A stretch of 64,000 nucleotides of DNA. It comes from Hyphomicrobium_A sp963776675. Lineage in GTDB: Bacteria > Pseudomonadota > Alphaproteobacteria > Rhizobiales > Hyphomicrobiaceae. A program made the position numbers and the translations under genes. Of this stretch, positions 19,552 through 30,043 are shown piece by piece; the stretch's first letter is position 1, and each line of letters begins with the position of its first letter. Under the pieces are notes generated by a model. The model saw only the letters and a list, made by a program, of their open reading frames with translations, was not told the DNA's origin and ran no database searches. The stretch lies in contig CAVZNR010000021.1 of the NCBI GenBank assembly GCA_963776675.1, forward strand, positions 1 through 64,000, read 5' to 3'.

Positions 19552-19821
19552 ATGGTCCGCGTCGTGTTCACGCCCAACCTGCAGCGCCACATCGCCTGCC
19601 CGCCGGCGCACGTCGAGGCGCGCACCGTGCGCGAGGCGCTCGACGCCGCCTTCGCCGGCAACGATCGCGCGCGCGCCTACGTGCTCGACGACCAAGCGGC
19701 CTTGCGCAAGCACATGGTCGTTTTCGTCAACGGCACACGCATCCAGGACCGCGTGCGCCTCTCTGACGTCGTGCCCGACGGCGGCGAGATCTACGTCCTG
19801 CAATCATTGTCCGGGGGATAA
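19552..19821 (+). CDS. ThiS/MoaD-like ubiquitin-fold protein
   Basis: 89-residue beta-grasp protein of the MoaD/ThiS superfamily ending in Ser-Gly-Gly, the C-terminal diglycine that is adenylated and thiocarboxylated in sulfur carriers. The segment VVFVNGTRIQD and the terminal GGEIYVLQSLSGG fit the fold. No ThiF/MoeB-type activating enzyme, molybdopterin or thiazole gene is nearby, so a cofactor role is not supported. The next gene starts two bases after the stop, so the two are translated together. Confidence 0.78.
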   Translation: MVRVVFTPNLQRHIACPPAHVEARTVREALDAAFAGNDRARAYVLDDQAALRKHMVVFVNGTRIQDRVRLSDVVPDGGEIYVLQSLSGG

Positions 19822-19823
19822 GA

Positions 19824-20927
19824 ATGAGCGACCGCATTCTGGTGGCGACGCGAAAAGGGCTGTTCACGCTTCAGCGCAACGGCGGATCCTGGAAGATCGC
19901 CGGCGCCGACTTCCTCGCCGATCACGTGTCGATGGTGCTCGCCGATCCGCGCGACGACAGCCTCTATGCCGGCCTCGACCACGGCCACTTCGGCGTGAAA
20001 ATGCACAAGAGGAACGGCGGCGGAGCGTGGGAGGAGATCGCCACTCCCACCTATCCGGAAAAGCCCGAGGACGTGGTCGACAACGACATGTGGGGCCGGC
20101 CGATCCCGTGGACGACGTCGAAGATCTGGGCGCTGGAGGCGGGCGGCCCGGAGGAAACGGGCGTGCTGTGGTGCGGCACGCTTCCCGGAGGGCTCTTCAA
20201 GTCGACCGACGGCGGCGCGAGCTGGGAGCTTCAGCGCACGCTGTGGGACAGTGAGCGGCGCAAGAAGTGGATGGGCGGCGGCGCCGACCTCCCCGGCATC
20301 CATTCCATTTGCGTCGACCCGCGCGATTCGAAGCGCGTGCAGGTTGCGGTCTCCTGCGGCGGCGTGGTGACGACGACGGATAGCGGCACCACGTGGGACT
20401 CGGCCATCACCGGCATGCGCGCGGAGTTCATGCCGCCCGAGCAGCAGTTCGATCCCGACATCCAGGACGCCCACCGCATGGTGCAGTGCCGGGGAAATCC
20501 GGATCGGCTGTGGGTGCAGCACCACAACGGCATTTTCCGCTCCGACGACGGGGGCAAGGTATGGCATGAGATCACAGAAGCGGGGCCGTCGACGTTCGGG
20601 TTCGGCGTCGTCGTGCACCCCGACGAGCCCGACACGGCTTGGTTCGTGCCGGCCATCAAGGACGAGAAGCGCATTCCCGTCGGCGGCAAGGTCGTCGTTA
20701 CGCGCACGCGCGACGGCGGTAAAACCTTCGAGACGCTGTCGAAGGGCCTGCCGCAGGAGCATGCCTACGACCTCGTGTTCCGCCATGCGCTCGACATCGA
20801 CGCAAGCGGCAATCGCCTCGCCTTCGGCTCGACCACGGGCAGTCTATGGGTGTCGGAGGATCAGGGCGACAGCTGGCAGACCGTGTCGAGCAACCTGCCG
20901 CCCGTCTACTGCGTGCGATTCGGCTAG
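19824..20927 (+). CDS. BNR/Asp-box beta-propeller protein (sialidase-like fold)
   Basis: 367-residue protein with about five Asp-box repeats (STDGGASWE, TTDSGTTWD, RSDDGGKVWH, TRDGGKTFE, SEDQGDSWQ), indicating a beta-propeller as in sialidases and photosystem II assembly factor Ycf48. There is no signal peptide and no clear sialidase catalytic set, so an enzymatic role is unproven. It is tightly coupled to the ThiS-like gene and opposite a MarR regulator, which suggests a functional pair. Confidence 0.78.
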   Translation: MSDRILVATRKGLFTLQRNGGSWKIAGADFLADHVSMVLADPRDDSLYAGLDHGHFGVKMHKRNGGGAWEEIATPTYPEKPEDVVDNDMWGRPIPWTTSKIWALEAGGPEETGVLWCGTLPGGLFKSTDGGASWELQRTLWDSERRKKWMGGGADLPGIHSICVDPRDSKRVQVAVSCGGVVTTTDSGTTWDSAITGMRAEFMPPEQQFDPDIQDAHRMVQCRGNPDRLWVQHHNGIFRSDDGGKVWHEITEAGPSTFGFGVVVHPDEPDTAWFVPAIKDEKRIPVGGKVVVTRTRDGGKTFETLSKGLPQEHAYDLVFRHALDIDASGNRLAFGSTTGSLWVSEDQGDSWQTVSSNLPPVYCVRFG

Positions 20928-20947
20928 CGCCACGCGACGTTCACTTC

Positions 20948-20967
20948 TCCCCACAGGGATGGGGAGC
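20948..20967. repeat. Short palindrome between the propeller gene and ald
   Basis: A 7-bp stem (CTCCCCA with TGGGGAG, six-base loop) lies 20 bases after the propeller gene. Its C/G-run composition resembles the arms of the repeats around pntAB. It may serve as a terminator. Confidence 0.5.
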
Positions 20968-21030
20968 GGTTAAGGAACAAGATGCGGATAGCGGCTATCT
21001 TGGTGCGCATTGCCCGGTAGGAGGCCATCC

Positions 21031-22149
21031 ATGCGCATCGGCGTTCCCAAGGAAAACAAGGTCCACGAGTACCGCGTCGGGCTCATTCCGGCGAGCGTGC
21101 GCGAGGCGGTCGCGCACGGGCATGAAGTACTCGTCGAGACGCAAGCGGCCGAGCGCATGGGCGTGTCGGACGACGACTATCGCCGCGCCGGCGCCAAGAT
21201 CGCGGACACGGCCGAGGAGGTGTTCGCGAATTCCGAGCTCATCGTGAAGGTGAAGGAACCGCAGCCGAAGGAATGCGCCCTACTGCACGACGGCCAGACG
21301 CTTTTCACCTACCTCCACCTCGCGCCCGATCCGAAGCAGGCGAAGGCGCTCATGCAGTCCGGCGTCACGGCCATCGCCTATGAGACGGTGACGAGCGCGC
21401 GCGGCGGCCTGCCGCTGCTGTCACCCATGAGCGAGGTGGCCGGCCGCATGGCCATCCAGGCCGGCGCGCACTGCCTGGAGATGGAGCAAGGCGGGCGCGG
21501 CATGCTGCTGGGCGGCTCGGCCGGCGTGGCGCCGGCCAACGTGGTTGTCATCGGGGGCGGCGTCGCCGGCGTCAACGCGGTGCGCATGGGCATCGGGCTC
21601 GAGGCCGCCGTCACCTGCATCGACATCAATATCGAGCGCCTCTACGAGCTCGATCACCGCTTCGGCAACTCCATCAATACGATCTTCTCCACGCGTCAGG
21701 CGATCGAGGACTACGTGCTGCAGGCCGACCTCGTCATCGGCGCCGTGCTGCTGCCGGGCGCGGCCGCGCCCAAGCTGATCAGTAAGAAGCTCGTCGAGAG
21801 CATGAAGCGCGGCTCCGTCATCGTCGACATCTCCATCGACCAGGGCGGCTTCGCCGAGACGTCGAAGCCCACCACGTATGCGCAGCCGAGCTACGTCGCG
21901 CATGGCGTCGTGCACTACTGCGTGACCAATATGCCCGGCGCGGTGGCGCGCACCTCGACCTTTGCGCTGAACAACGCCACGCTGCCCTTCGTGCTGGCGC
22001 TCGCCGACAAGGGCACGGTGGCCGCGCTGCGAGCCGACCCGCATCTGCTCGCGGGCCTGAACGTGCACGGGGGGAAGATCACGTACGCGGCCGTTGCCGG
22101 GGCGCTGGGCGAGAAGCACGTCGACGCGGCGCGCGCCATCGGAGCCTGA
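21031..22149 (+). CDS. ald: Alanine dehydrogenase
   Basis: Cytoplasmic NAD-dependent enzyme that interconverts L-alanine and pyruvate plus ammonium. The N-terminus MRIGVPKE is the family signature, the substrate-lysine region is at KVKEPQPKE, and the NAD fold is VVVIGGGVAGVNAVRMGIGLEA. The 372-residue length is typical. ATG 21031 has GGAGG upstream. It stands alone, bounded by hairpins on both sides. Confidence 0.95.
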   Translation: MRIGVPKENKVHEYRVGLIPASVREAVAHGHEVLVETQAAERMGVSDDDYRRAGAKIADTAEEVFANSELIVKVKEPQPKECALLHDGQTLFTYLHLAPDPKQAKALMQSGVTAIAYETVTSARGGLPLLSPMSEVAGRMAIQAGAHCLEMEQGGRGMLLGGSAGVAPANVVVIGGGVAGVNAVRMGIGLEAAVTCIDINIERLYELDHRFGNSINTIFSTRQAIEDYVLQADLVIGAVLLPGAAAPKLISKKLVESMKRGSVIVDISIDQGGFAETSKPTTYAQPSYVAHGVVHYCVTNMPGAVARTSTFALNNATLPFVLALADKGTVAALRADPHLLAGLNVHGGKITYAAVAGALGEKHVDAARAIGA

Positions 22150-22162
22150 GCGCCCAAAAAAA

Positions 22163-22189
22163 TGCCGGACACCCGTCGGATGCCCGGCA
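22163..22189. terminator. Imperfect hairpin after ald
   Basis: The outer stem TGCCGG/CCGGCA with an interrupted inner stem lies 13 bases after the ald stop. A run of seven A's precedes it, so read on the minus strand it is a hairpin followed by a T run; it may act in both directions. Confidence 0.45.
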
Positions 22190-22530
22190 CGCTAAGAGTT
22201 GAGGGACAGTCTTTAAACGACTAGCGGATGAATGTTCCCTCTCACAATATCAGGGTCCAGCTTGGCTGGTTGACGAAGGCGTAGCATGCAATTTTAGGTT
22301 GCTGCAAAGCAAAATCTCAGTCTGCGTTTGGTCTCTGTTCAAACCAATTTGTGCGCCCCAATTGTTTCGGGCGCTATGACGCAACGCAAACCTTATGCTC
22401 TTAACGGCAGTTTGTTGCTACAACGCCACACCTAAGCACCTGCCGCCGGGAAACATGACGTTTCCACGACAGTTTTACGACCCCCCTCTGATAAGCCGGA
22501 GGCCTGCCCGGTTGAGGGAGGGGCCGCGTA
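22190..22530. other. Gene-free gap
   Basis: About 340 bases with lower GC than the surroundings and no convincing reading frame, RNA gene or repeat. A promoter for the downstream membrane protein gene is expected here, but I cannot identify one confidently. Confidence 0.6.
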
Positions 22531-23244
22531 ATGGCCGTCGATGTCGGTCGCGTTAAAAGCGCTGGCGCGGATGGACTTGCGCCCGAGAGCGCCTTGTCGG
22601 CGGACGGGCGAGCCGATGCTCCAGCGCTCTCCGTCGCACGGCCCGCGACCTACCTGTTTTGGGCCGCCATCCTCGGAATAGCCGTCGGTTTCAATGAGGT
22701 TGCGCTCGAGCACCTACGCGCCGGTCGGGCGAGCCTTATCGGCAGCGAGAACGGCCCGCTCGAGGACGCTCAACTGTTGATCATGCTGCCGGCTTTGGCG
22801 CTCTTCGGGTTTGCGTGGTGGAAGGGCCTGGGGCCGGTTCGCGTCGCCGGCGCCTTGCTGGCCCTGATGGGAACGATCGCGATCGTCCGTGAAATCGACT
22901 TCAGGAGCCTGACGGGATCTTCCGCATGGTTCGACTGGCTCGTGGCGCACGAGCTTCAGGACGGCCTTCTTGCCCTGTTCGGCGCCGTGACGGCTGTGTA
23001 TTTCTTCATGCACCGGCAATATTTTTGGGGGTTGGTACGGCTCGGTCTGAGGTGGCAAGCTTGGCCTTGCGTGCTATCGGTGGCGCTGCTTGGCACAGCG
23101 GAACTCTATCTCGATGGCATCGAAGGTCCCACCGGGCATTTCTGGGAAGAACTGGTCGAGACGAATGGCTACTTCCTGTTTGCCATCGCGGCCTGGATGC
23201 ATGTCGGTCTTATCGGCGACCCTTATCTCGACCAGCAGATTTAG
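22531..23244 (+). CDS. Uncharacterised six-helix membrane protein
   Basis: 237-residue protein with a polar N-terminal 35 residues and about six hydrophobic helices (around 39-60, 80-98, 104-122, 146-164, 178-195, 213-231). Charged residues sit between or in helices (GFNEVALEHL, IVREIDFRSL, HFWEELVETNGY), so it may bind a ligand or metal. I do not recognise the family. GAGGGG precedes the ATG. The next gene starts 33 bases on, so they may be cotranscribed. Confidence 0.75.
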   Translation: MAVDVGRVKSAGADGLAPESALSADGRADAPALSVARPATYLFWAAILGIAVGFNEVALEHLRAGRASLIGSENGPLEDAQLLIMLPALALFGFAWWKGLGPVRVAGALLALMGTIAIVREIDFRSLTGSSAWFDWLVAHELQDGLLALFGAVTAVYFFMHRQYFWGLVRLGLRWQAWPCVLSVALLGTAELYLDGIEGPTGHFWEELVETNGYFLFAIAAWMHVGLIGDPYLDQQI

Positions 23245-23277
23245 AGCCGCATCGCCCCATACCCACATGAGCGCTCG

Positions 23278-24126
23278 ATGCCGTTCGTGCTGAAGCTCGC
23301 GCTCGTTGTGGCGGCGCTCTACGGCTTCGTTGCCGTCGCCGCCTTCATCACGCAGCGCCGCCTCATGTACTTTCCCGACGCGACGCGCGTGCCGCCGTCG
23401 AGCTTTGCGCTCGCGGGCGTGGAGGAGCGCGTGCTGCAAACGCCCGACGGCGAGCAGATCGTCGCGTGGTACGGTCCGGCCGCGCCGGGACGGCCGACGC
23501 TGCTGTATTTCCACGGAAACGCCGGCAACCTCGCCAACCGCTCCGAGCGCGTGCGCAAATATCTCGTGCGCGGCATCGGCGTTTTCATCATGAGCTATCG
23601 CGGCTACAGCGGCTCCAGCGGGCGCCCCAGCGAGCGCGCCAACGTCGCCGACGCCAAGCTGGCCTACGACGCGTTGGTAGCGGAGGGCGTCGCGCCCCAG
23701 GACATCCTGCTTTACGGCGAGTCACTCGGCTCGGGCGTCGCCGTGCAGGTCGCCGCCGAAAAGCCCGTCGGCGGGATCATTCTCGACGCCCCCTATACGT
23801 CCATCGTCGACGTGGCGGCCGGGGCCTACCCGTTCTTTCCCGTGCGGCCGTTTCTGTTCGACCGCTATGAGACGATGAAGCATCTTCCGTCCGTGAAAGC
23901 GCCCCTGCTCGTCATTCACGGTGAGGACGATGCGGTCATTCCCGTGGCCATGGGCCGTGCGGTCTATGCCGCGGCCAACGCGCCCAAGGAGCTCGCGACC
24001 TTTCCCGGGGCGGGCCACTCCGATCACCACCTACACGGATCGACCGAGGAGGTGTTTCGCTGGATCGACGGCGTGATGGGCGAGCGGCCCGGCCTGTCGG
24101 CGTCCGAAAAGCAAATGCGCCCCTAA
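23278..24126 (+). CDS. Membrane-anchored alpha/beta hydrolase (S33/BEM46-like)
   Basis: 282-residue serine hydrolase with an N-terminal membrane anchor (residues 4-24), the oxyanion segment YFHGNAGN, nucleophile GESLGSG (S149), acid in HGEDDAVIP and histidine in GAGHSDHH. This arrangement is that of the BEM46/FrsA-like serine hydrolase group in which most members have unknown substrates. It follows the six-helix protein closely. Confidence 0.82.
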   Translation: MPFVLKLALVVAALYGFVAVAAFITQRRLMYFPDATRVPPSSFALAGVEERVLQTPDGEQIVAWYGPAAPGRPTLLYFHGNAGNLANRSERVRKYLVRGIGVFIMSYRGYSGSSGRPSERANVADAKLAYDALVAEGVAPQDILLYGESLGSGVAVQVAAEKPVGGIILDAPYTSIVDVAAGAYPFFPVRPFLFDRYETMKHLPSVKAPLLVIHGEDDAVIPVAMGRAVYAAANAPKELATFPGAGHSDHHLHGSTEEVFRWIDGVMGERPGLSASEKQMRP

Positions 24127-24177
24127 AGCCGGCGGCTAGGGACGCAATGCATCTTGCAGGTCTCGACTATGGGCGCG

Positions 24178-24429
24178 TCAGCGTCCGCCGCGGGCCGGCG
24201 TCCGGGTCGCCGCCGGCTTGCCGGGAAGGAGCCCTTCGCGCTGAAGCTTTTTGCGGGCGAGCTTGCGCGCGCGGCGCACGGCCTCAGCCCTTTCCCGAGC
24301 TTTGCGCTCGGACGGCTTCTCGAAATAGTTGCGGAGCTTCATCTCCCGGAAAATGCCCTCGCGCTGCATCTTCTTCTTGAGCGCCTTGAGGGCCTGATCG
24401 ACATTGTTGTCGCGAACGAGAACCTGCAA
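24178..24429 (-). CDS. rpsU: 30S ribosomal protein S21 (TTG start)
   Basis: 83-residue small-subunit protein, rich in Arg and Lys, with the S21 core QVLVRDNNVDQALKALKKKM and FREMKLRNYFEKPSERKARE. The natural N-terminal residue of alphaproteobacterial S21 aligns with TTG 24429, which has GAGGA eight bases upstream; no ATG or GTG is in place, so TTG initiation is inferred. The rare start may limit translation. The gene lies downstream of purK on the same strand. Confidence 0.9.
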   Translation of the reverse strand: MQVLVRDNNVDQALKALKKKMQREGIFREMKLRNYFEKPSERKARERAEAVRRARKLARKKLQREGLLPGKPAATRTPARGGR

Positions 24430-24619
24430 GCGATGTTTCCTCTGATGGATCCAAGCGAACCGATAATCGCGACAAACGCGCCTCGGCAGGGCGCCCGCCA
24501 GTCTTGCGTTTGTCGTCGAAAGTGGAGGCTCTCTAGCAAACGGCGGCGGAATTGTCCATTGCCGCCATAGGGGTTGGCTTCGGCGGCGGGCGGGCCTCGT
24601 TGCGGGGCGCCTACAAGTC

Positions 24620-25705
24620 TCAAGGGCCGTCGGACCGGGGTTTGATCCGGGTGATGTGCCCCATCTTGCGGCCCGGCCGGGCGTGTCCCTTGCCGTAAAG
24701 GTGCAGGCCGGCGCCGGGCTCGGCGGCCAGCTTGGGCCAGGCCTCGACATCCGAGCCGATCAAATTGTGCATCACGGCATCCGAATGGCGTTCGGTGGCC
24801 CCCAGCGGCCAGCCGGCGACGGCGCGCATATGGTTCTCGAACTGGCTTACCGCGCAGGCGTCGATGGTCCAGTGCCCGCTGTTGTGCACGCGCGGGGCAA
24901 ACTCGTTGACGACGAGCGGCGCGGCTGCATTGCCGGTGTAGAACATCTCCACCGCCAGCACGCCCACGTAATCGAGAGCGGTGGCAATCGCCGACGCAAT
25001 CTCGCAGGCGCGCGCCTGGTGCGCGGCGGGCAGCTCGCACGGCACCGTGGAGGTGCGCAGGATGCCGCCCTCGTGGTGGTTGCGCGGGATGTCGTACACG
25101 CACACCGTGCCGTCGAGGCCGCGCACGAGCACGACCGAGACCTCGCAACCAAACTCGACCACGGCCTCGAGCGTCGAAGGCGCGCCGCCGACCTCGGATA
25201 GTTTTGCAGGCAACTCGTCCGCGCTCGTAACGCGCGCCTGCCCCTTGCCGTCATAGCCCAAGCGCCGCGTCTTCAAGATTGCCGGCAGCGTGACGGCGCG
25301 CAAGGCCGCTTCGAAATCCTCTGCGCCCTCGACGCCGGCAAACGGCGCCACCGGCAGCCCGAGGCCCGACACGAAACGTTTTTCCTCGAGCCGATCCTGC
25401 GAGACCTGCAGCGCCTTCAAGCCTGGCCGCACCGGCACGATGCGCTCGACCGCAGCGGCGGCTTCGACCGGCACGTTCTCGAACTCGTAGGTGACCACGT
25501 CGACGGCGCCTGCGAAGCGCTTCAGCGCCTCGGCGTCGTCAAAGCTTGCGAGCGTCGTCGCCGCGGCCACGTCGAAGGCGGGGCCGGATGCGTCGTTATA
25601 GACGTGGCACTTGAGGCCGAGCCGCGCCGCCGCGAGCGCCAGCATGCGCCCGAGCTGGCCGCCGCCCAGGATGCCGATGGTCGACCCCGGCGGGAGCGGC
25701 TGCAT
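24620..25705 (-). CDS. purK: N5-carboxyaminoimidazole ribonucleotide synthetase
   Basis: ATP-grasp enzyme that carboxylates aminoimidazole ribonucleotide (AIR) to N5-CAIR in purine synthesis. Visible are the N-terminal IGILGGGQLGRMLALAAARLG, ATP-grasp ATILKTRRLGYDGKG-like segment and the metal-binding NEFAPRVHNSGHWT. The 361-residue length is normal. ATG 25705 starts four bases after the purE stop, so purE and purK form an operon and act in sequence. Confidence 0.95.
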   Translation of the reverse strand: MQPLPPGSTIGILGGGQLGRMLALAAARLGLKCHVYNDASGPAFDVAAATTLASFDDAEALKRFAGAVDVVTYEFENVPVEAAAAVERIVPVRPGLKALQVSQDRLEEKRFVSGLGLPVAPFAGVEGAEDFEAALRAVTLPAILKTRRLGYDGKGQARVTSADELPAKLSEVGGAPSTLEAVVEFGCEVSVVLVRGLDGTVCVYDIPRNHHEGGILRTSTVPCELPAAHQARACEIASAIATALDYVGVLAVEMFYTGNAAAPLVVNEFAPRVHNSGHWTIDACAVSQFENHMRAVAGWPLGATERHSDAVMHNLIGSDVEAWPKLAAEPGAGLHLYGKGHARPGRKMGHITRIKPRSDGP

Positions 25706-25709
25706 GCCT

Positions 25710-26204
25710 CTAAGCGTCCTTGGGTGTTTCGGCGACGGCGGCCGTGCGCTTGGCGCGATGCGCCTCGATGCGGCTCTGCAGTGCCGCATCGGCCAGGGCC
25801 AGAATTTGCGCTGCCAGCAGCCCGGCGTTGGTGGCGCCCATCTCGCCGATCGCCAGTGTGGCGACGGGCACGCCGGCCGGCATCTGCGCAATCGAATAGA
25901 GGCTGTCCTGGCCGCCCAGAACCGTCGTGGCGATCGGCACGCCCAGCACCGGCAGCGGCGTCAGCGCGGCGGTCATGCCGGGCAGGTGGGCTGCCCCACC
26001 GGCGCCGGCGATAATCACCTTGAGCCCGCGCTCTCTAGCCGACTTCGCATACTCGTAGAGGCGGTCGGGGGTGCGGTGGGCGGAGACGATCCGGGTCTCG
26101 TAGGGGACCTGCAGCTCGTCCAGGATCTCGGCCGCTCGTTTGAGCGTGGGCCAGTCGGACTGGCTGCCCATGATGATGCCGACGACGGCGTTCCCGGTGC
26201 TCAT
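25710..26204 (-). CDS. purE: N5-carboxyaminoimidazole ribonucleotide mutase
   Basis: Class I PurE, which moves the carboxyl group of N5-CAIR to give CAIR. The active-site motifs GSQSDWPT and SAHRTPDR are present, as is GAGGAAHLPGM. ATG 26204 gives 164 residues; a TTG at 26225 would add seven. It is the first gene of purE-purK. Confidence 0.94.
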   Translation of the reverse strand: MSTGNAVVGIIMGSQSDWPTLKRAAEILDELQVPYETRIVSAHRTPDRLYEYAKSARERGLKVIIAGAGGAAHLPGMTAALTPLPVLGVPIATTVLGGQDSLYSIAQMPAGVPVATLAIGEMGATNAGLLAAQILALADAALQSRIEAHRAKRTAAVAETPKDA

Positions 26205-26314
26205 TTTCAGTGCTGCGTCCGTCAAAAAGAAAGCGGGGGATTACAGGACAGGGGCGTTGATGACAAGTGGCTTGTCATCGGCCTTTCGGCGTCAGGACGC
26301 CCGTTAAGGGGGTG

Positions 26315-26521
26315 CTAAGCGATGATGTCGGGGAGGAGTTGGTCCTCGATCGCGGTGATGCGATCCTTCAAGGCAAGCTTGCGCTTCTTCAGGCGCTTGA
26401 CGAGCAGCTGGTCCGCGGTTGCATTGCCCTCGAGCAAGATAATCTGTTCGTCGAGCTCGCGGTGCTCCGCCCTGAGCTTGACGAGTTCGTCACGGAACTC
26501 TCGTTCGTCGACACGCTTCAT
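26315..26521 (-). CDS. DUF465 (YdcH-like) small coiled-coil protein
   Basis: 68-residue, highly charged helical protein with the DUF465 pattern (ELDEQIILLEGNATADQLLVKRLKKRKLALKDRI). Function unknown. Another DUF465 gene lies divergently about 270 bases away, so a paired role is likely. Confidence 0.85.
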   Translation of the reverse strand: MKRVDEREFRDELVKLRAEHRELDEQIILLEGNATADQLLVKRLKKRKLALKDRITAIEDQLLPDIIA

Positions 26522-26792
26522 TCGCCGGCCCGGTCCAACGCCCCGTTGTTATACACCGCGCGGGCGCGCGAACTATCGTCCTGTTTTGGGCAAATTGGCA
26601 AGCGACAGGGGCTCACTGGGGCGCTTTATCCCAGGAAGACCGGCAGCTTGCGCTGTCGTAACGCGGCGCGCTAAGGCCTTTTACATCAAATTGCGCACGT
26701 CGGGTGGCGCTTACAAGGGGTATGCGAGCGTGGACAACCGGCTCGCGATCTGGCACCTTAATTGGGTCTCTTCAACAATTTCATGGAGGACC

Positions 26793-26978
26793 ATGATGGC
26801 GCTTGCGGCTCATATCGCAGAGCTAGCGGAGAAGCATCGGCTTCTGGAGCGTAAAATTGAAGATGAGGTCGCCCGCCCTGGGTCGGACGACGTCGAAATA
26901 CACCGATTAAAACTCGAAAAACTCAAGCTCAAGGATCAGATCGCTCGCTTGAGCGGTGATGACGAGACGCGCCACTAG
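26793..26978 (+). CDS. DUF465 (YdcH-like) protein, second copy
   Basis: 61-residue helical protein with the same pattern as the divergent gene at 26315 (LAEKHRLLERKIEDEV, then IHRLKLEKLKLKDQIARL). ATG 26793 follows GGAGGA closely. The reading frame continues far upstream without a start of comparable quality. Function unknown; the two proteins could form mixed coiled coils. Confidence 0.82.
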   Translation: MMALAAHIAELAEKHRLLERKIEDEVARPGSDDVEIHRLKLEKLKLKDQIARLSGDDETRH

Positions 26979-27120
26979 GCGCTAAAGTGAGGCGAGCGGC
27001 CTCGCTCGCCTCCGAAATCTTCCCACACATTTGGACCTGCGCTTATCGGCGGGACAACAGCGCTCATATATCTCGGCGCCGGAACTTTTCGCGCGTCGTC
27101 GATGCATCAAGCGGCGGGGC

Positions 27121-28750
<1,630 letters not shown>

Positions 28751-29029
28751 TGGCCGGCCGGCGCTCTCATGCAACAGGGTTGAGCGGGATAATTGGGACG
28801 TGCCAGAAACGCTAGCGAAAGCCGCGAAGTTCAGCAACGCCCAACTCCGGCTGACACGCGAGACTTCCGCTTGGGTGCCCGGCAAATGCGCAAAGCCAGT
28901 GGCGACGGCCGGCGCCCGACCCCGCGCGTTTCCGCCGGCAATGTGCGGAAAAACTCAGTTGCCTGTCTTTCGTGCAAGGCGAATTAGGGATAACGTCGGC
29001 CTATCGCGTGGCGTTGCTGGGAGACGGCC

Positions 29030-29110
29030 ATGAGCGAGCTCAAGCAGCAGACGATCGCCCTTTGGATCCTGCTGATGCTTCTATTGATGGTGCCCTGGAT
29101 TCTCGAGTAG
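29030..29110 (+). CDS. Tiny single-helix membrane protein candidate
   Basis: 26-codon frame: a short charged head (MSELKQQT) and one hydrophobic helix (IALWILLMLLLMVPWILE). GGGAGA precedes the ATG. The composition is typical of small membrane proteins, but no family is recognised and the shortness limits confidence. Confidence 0.45.
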   Translation: MSELKQQTIALWILLMLLLMVPWILE

Positions 29111-29182
29111 CGCCGCCGCGCCGAGCGTGGCGGGGGCTTGCGTGCACGCTTGCCCGATCGCTCAAAGTCTAGGCGTGGCCGC

Positions 29183-30043
29183 TCACTCCTGGTGCGGCTC
29201 GTCGTCCGCTTTCTCTTCGCTGGGAGCCTCTTCGCTCGGCGCCTCGTCGGAGGTCTCGTCGTCCGCAGGTGCGGGCTCGTCGCCGGCCTCTTCCTCTTCC
29301 GGCTCCTCGGCGACCTTCATCTCCTTGAGCTTGGCGAAGACGCGGGCCTGCTCCTCCTCGGGCGTCTCCTCATGCTGCTCGGCGACCTTGGGCTGCATGA
29401 TCTCGACCTTGCGCGGCTCGTCGGACAAGTCCTCGTGCGCCGTGGTGGCCTCGGTCGGCAGCAGCGTGCCGGCCTTCTCCATGTCCTTCATCTGCTCCTT
29501 GCGCTCGCGCTCGAGACGGCGCGCGCCCTTCTTGACCTCACTGTCGAGGTCGGTCTGCGAGCACAGACCCAGCGTCACGGGATCCTGCGGCGTCAGGTTC
29601 GGCGCGTTCCAGTGGGTGCGGTCGCGGATCTGCGTGATCGTCGGCTTGGTCGTGCCGACGAGGCGCATGATCTGGCTGTCCTTGAGCTCGGGATGATTGC
29701 GCAAAAGCCAGAGCACGGCGTTGGGGCGGTCATGCCGGCGCGACACGGGCGTGTAGCGCGGTCCCTTCTTGGCCGGCGTCTCGGGTACGATGACCTTCGG
29801 CTCGGCGAGGTGCAGTGCGTGATTGGGATCACGCTCGGCCGTCTCGATCTCCCCGCGCGTCAGCTGCGCCGACGTCACCGGATCAAGGCCCTTGATGCCT
29901 TGCGCCACGTCGCCGTCGGCGATGCCCTTCACCTCGAGCACGTGCAGCCCGCAGAAGGCCGCGATCTGGTCGAAGGTCAGCGAGGTGTTCGCGACCAGCC
30001 AAACGGCCGTCGCCTTGGGCATCAGGGGTCTGCGGTCGCTCAT
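29183..30043 (-). CDS. trcR: Cell cycle transcriptional regulator TrcR (DUF1013)
   Basis: 286-residue DUF1013 protein. The N-terminal 150 residues contain two HTH-like segments (FDQIAAFCGLHVLEVKGIADG and the SQIMRLVGTTKPTITQIRDR region). A basic/charged linker and an acidic tail rich in Glu and Ser follow. This matches TrcR of alphaproteobacteria, a conserved sequence-specific regulator associated with cell-cycle control. ATG 30043 has GGAGGA upstream. It is divergent from the MaoC-type gene. Confidence 0.88.
   Translation of the reverse strand: MSDRRPLMPKATAVWLVANTSLTFDQIAAFCGLHVLEVKGIADGDVAQGIKGLDPVTSAQLTRGEIETAERDPNHALHLAEPKVIVPETPAKKGPRYTPVSRRHDRPNAVLWLLRNHPELKDSQIMRLVGTTKPTITQIRDRTHWNAPNLTPQDPVTLGLCSQTDLDSEVKKGARRLERERKEQMKDMEKAGTLLPTEATTAHEDLSDEPRKVEIMQPKVAEQHEETPEEEQARVFAKLKEMKVAEEPEEEEAGDEPAPADDETSDEAPSEEAPSEEKADDEPHQE

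Noticed and set aside
19552..19821. Molybdopterin synthase small subunit MoaD or thiazole carrier ThiS
   Set aside because: No moaE, thiG or activating enzyme gene is adjacent, so only the superfamily is claimed.
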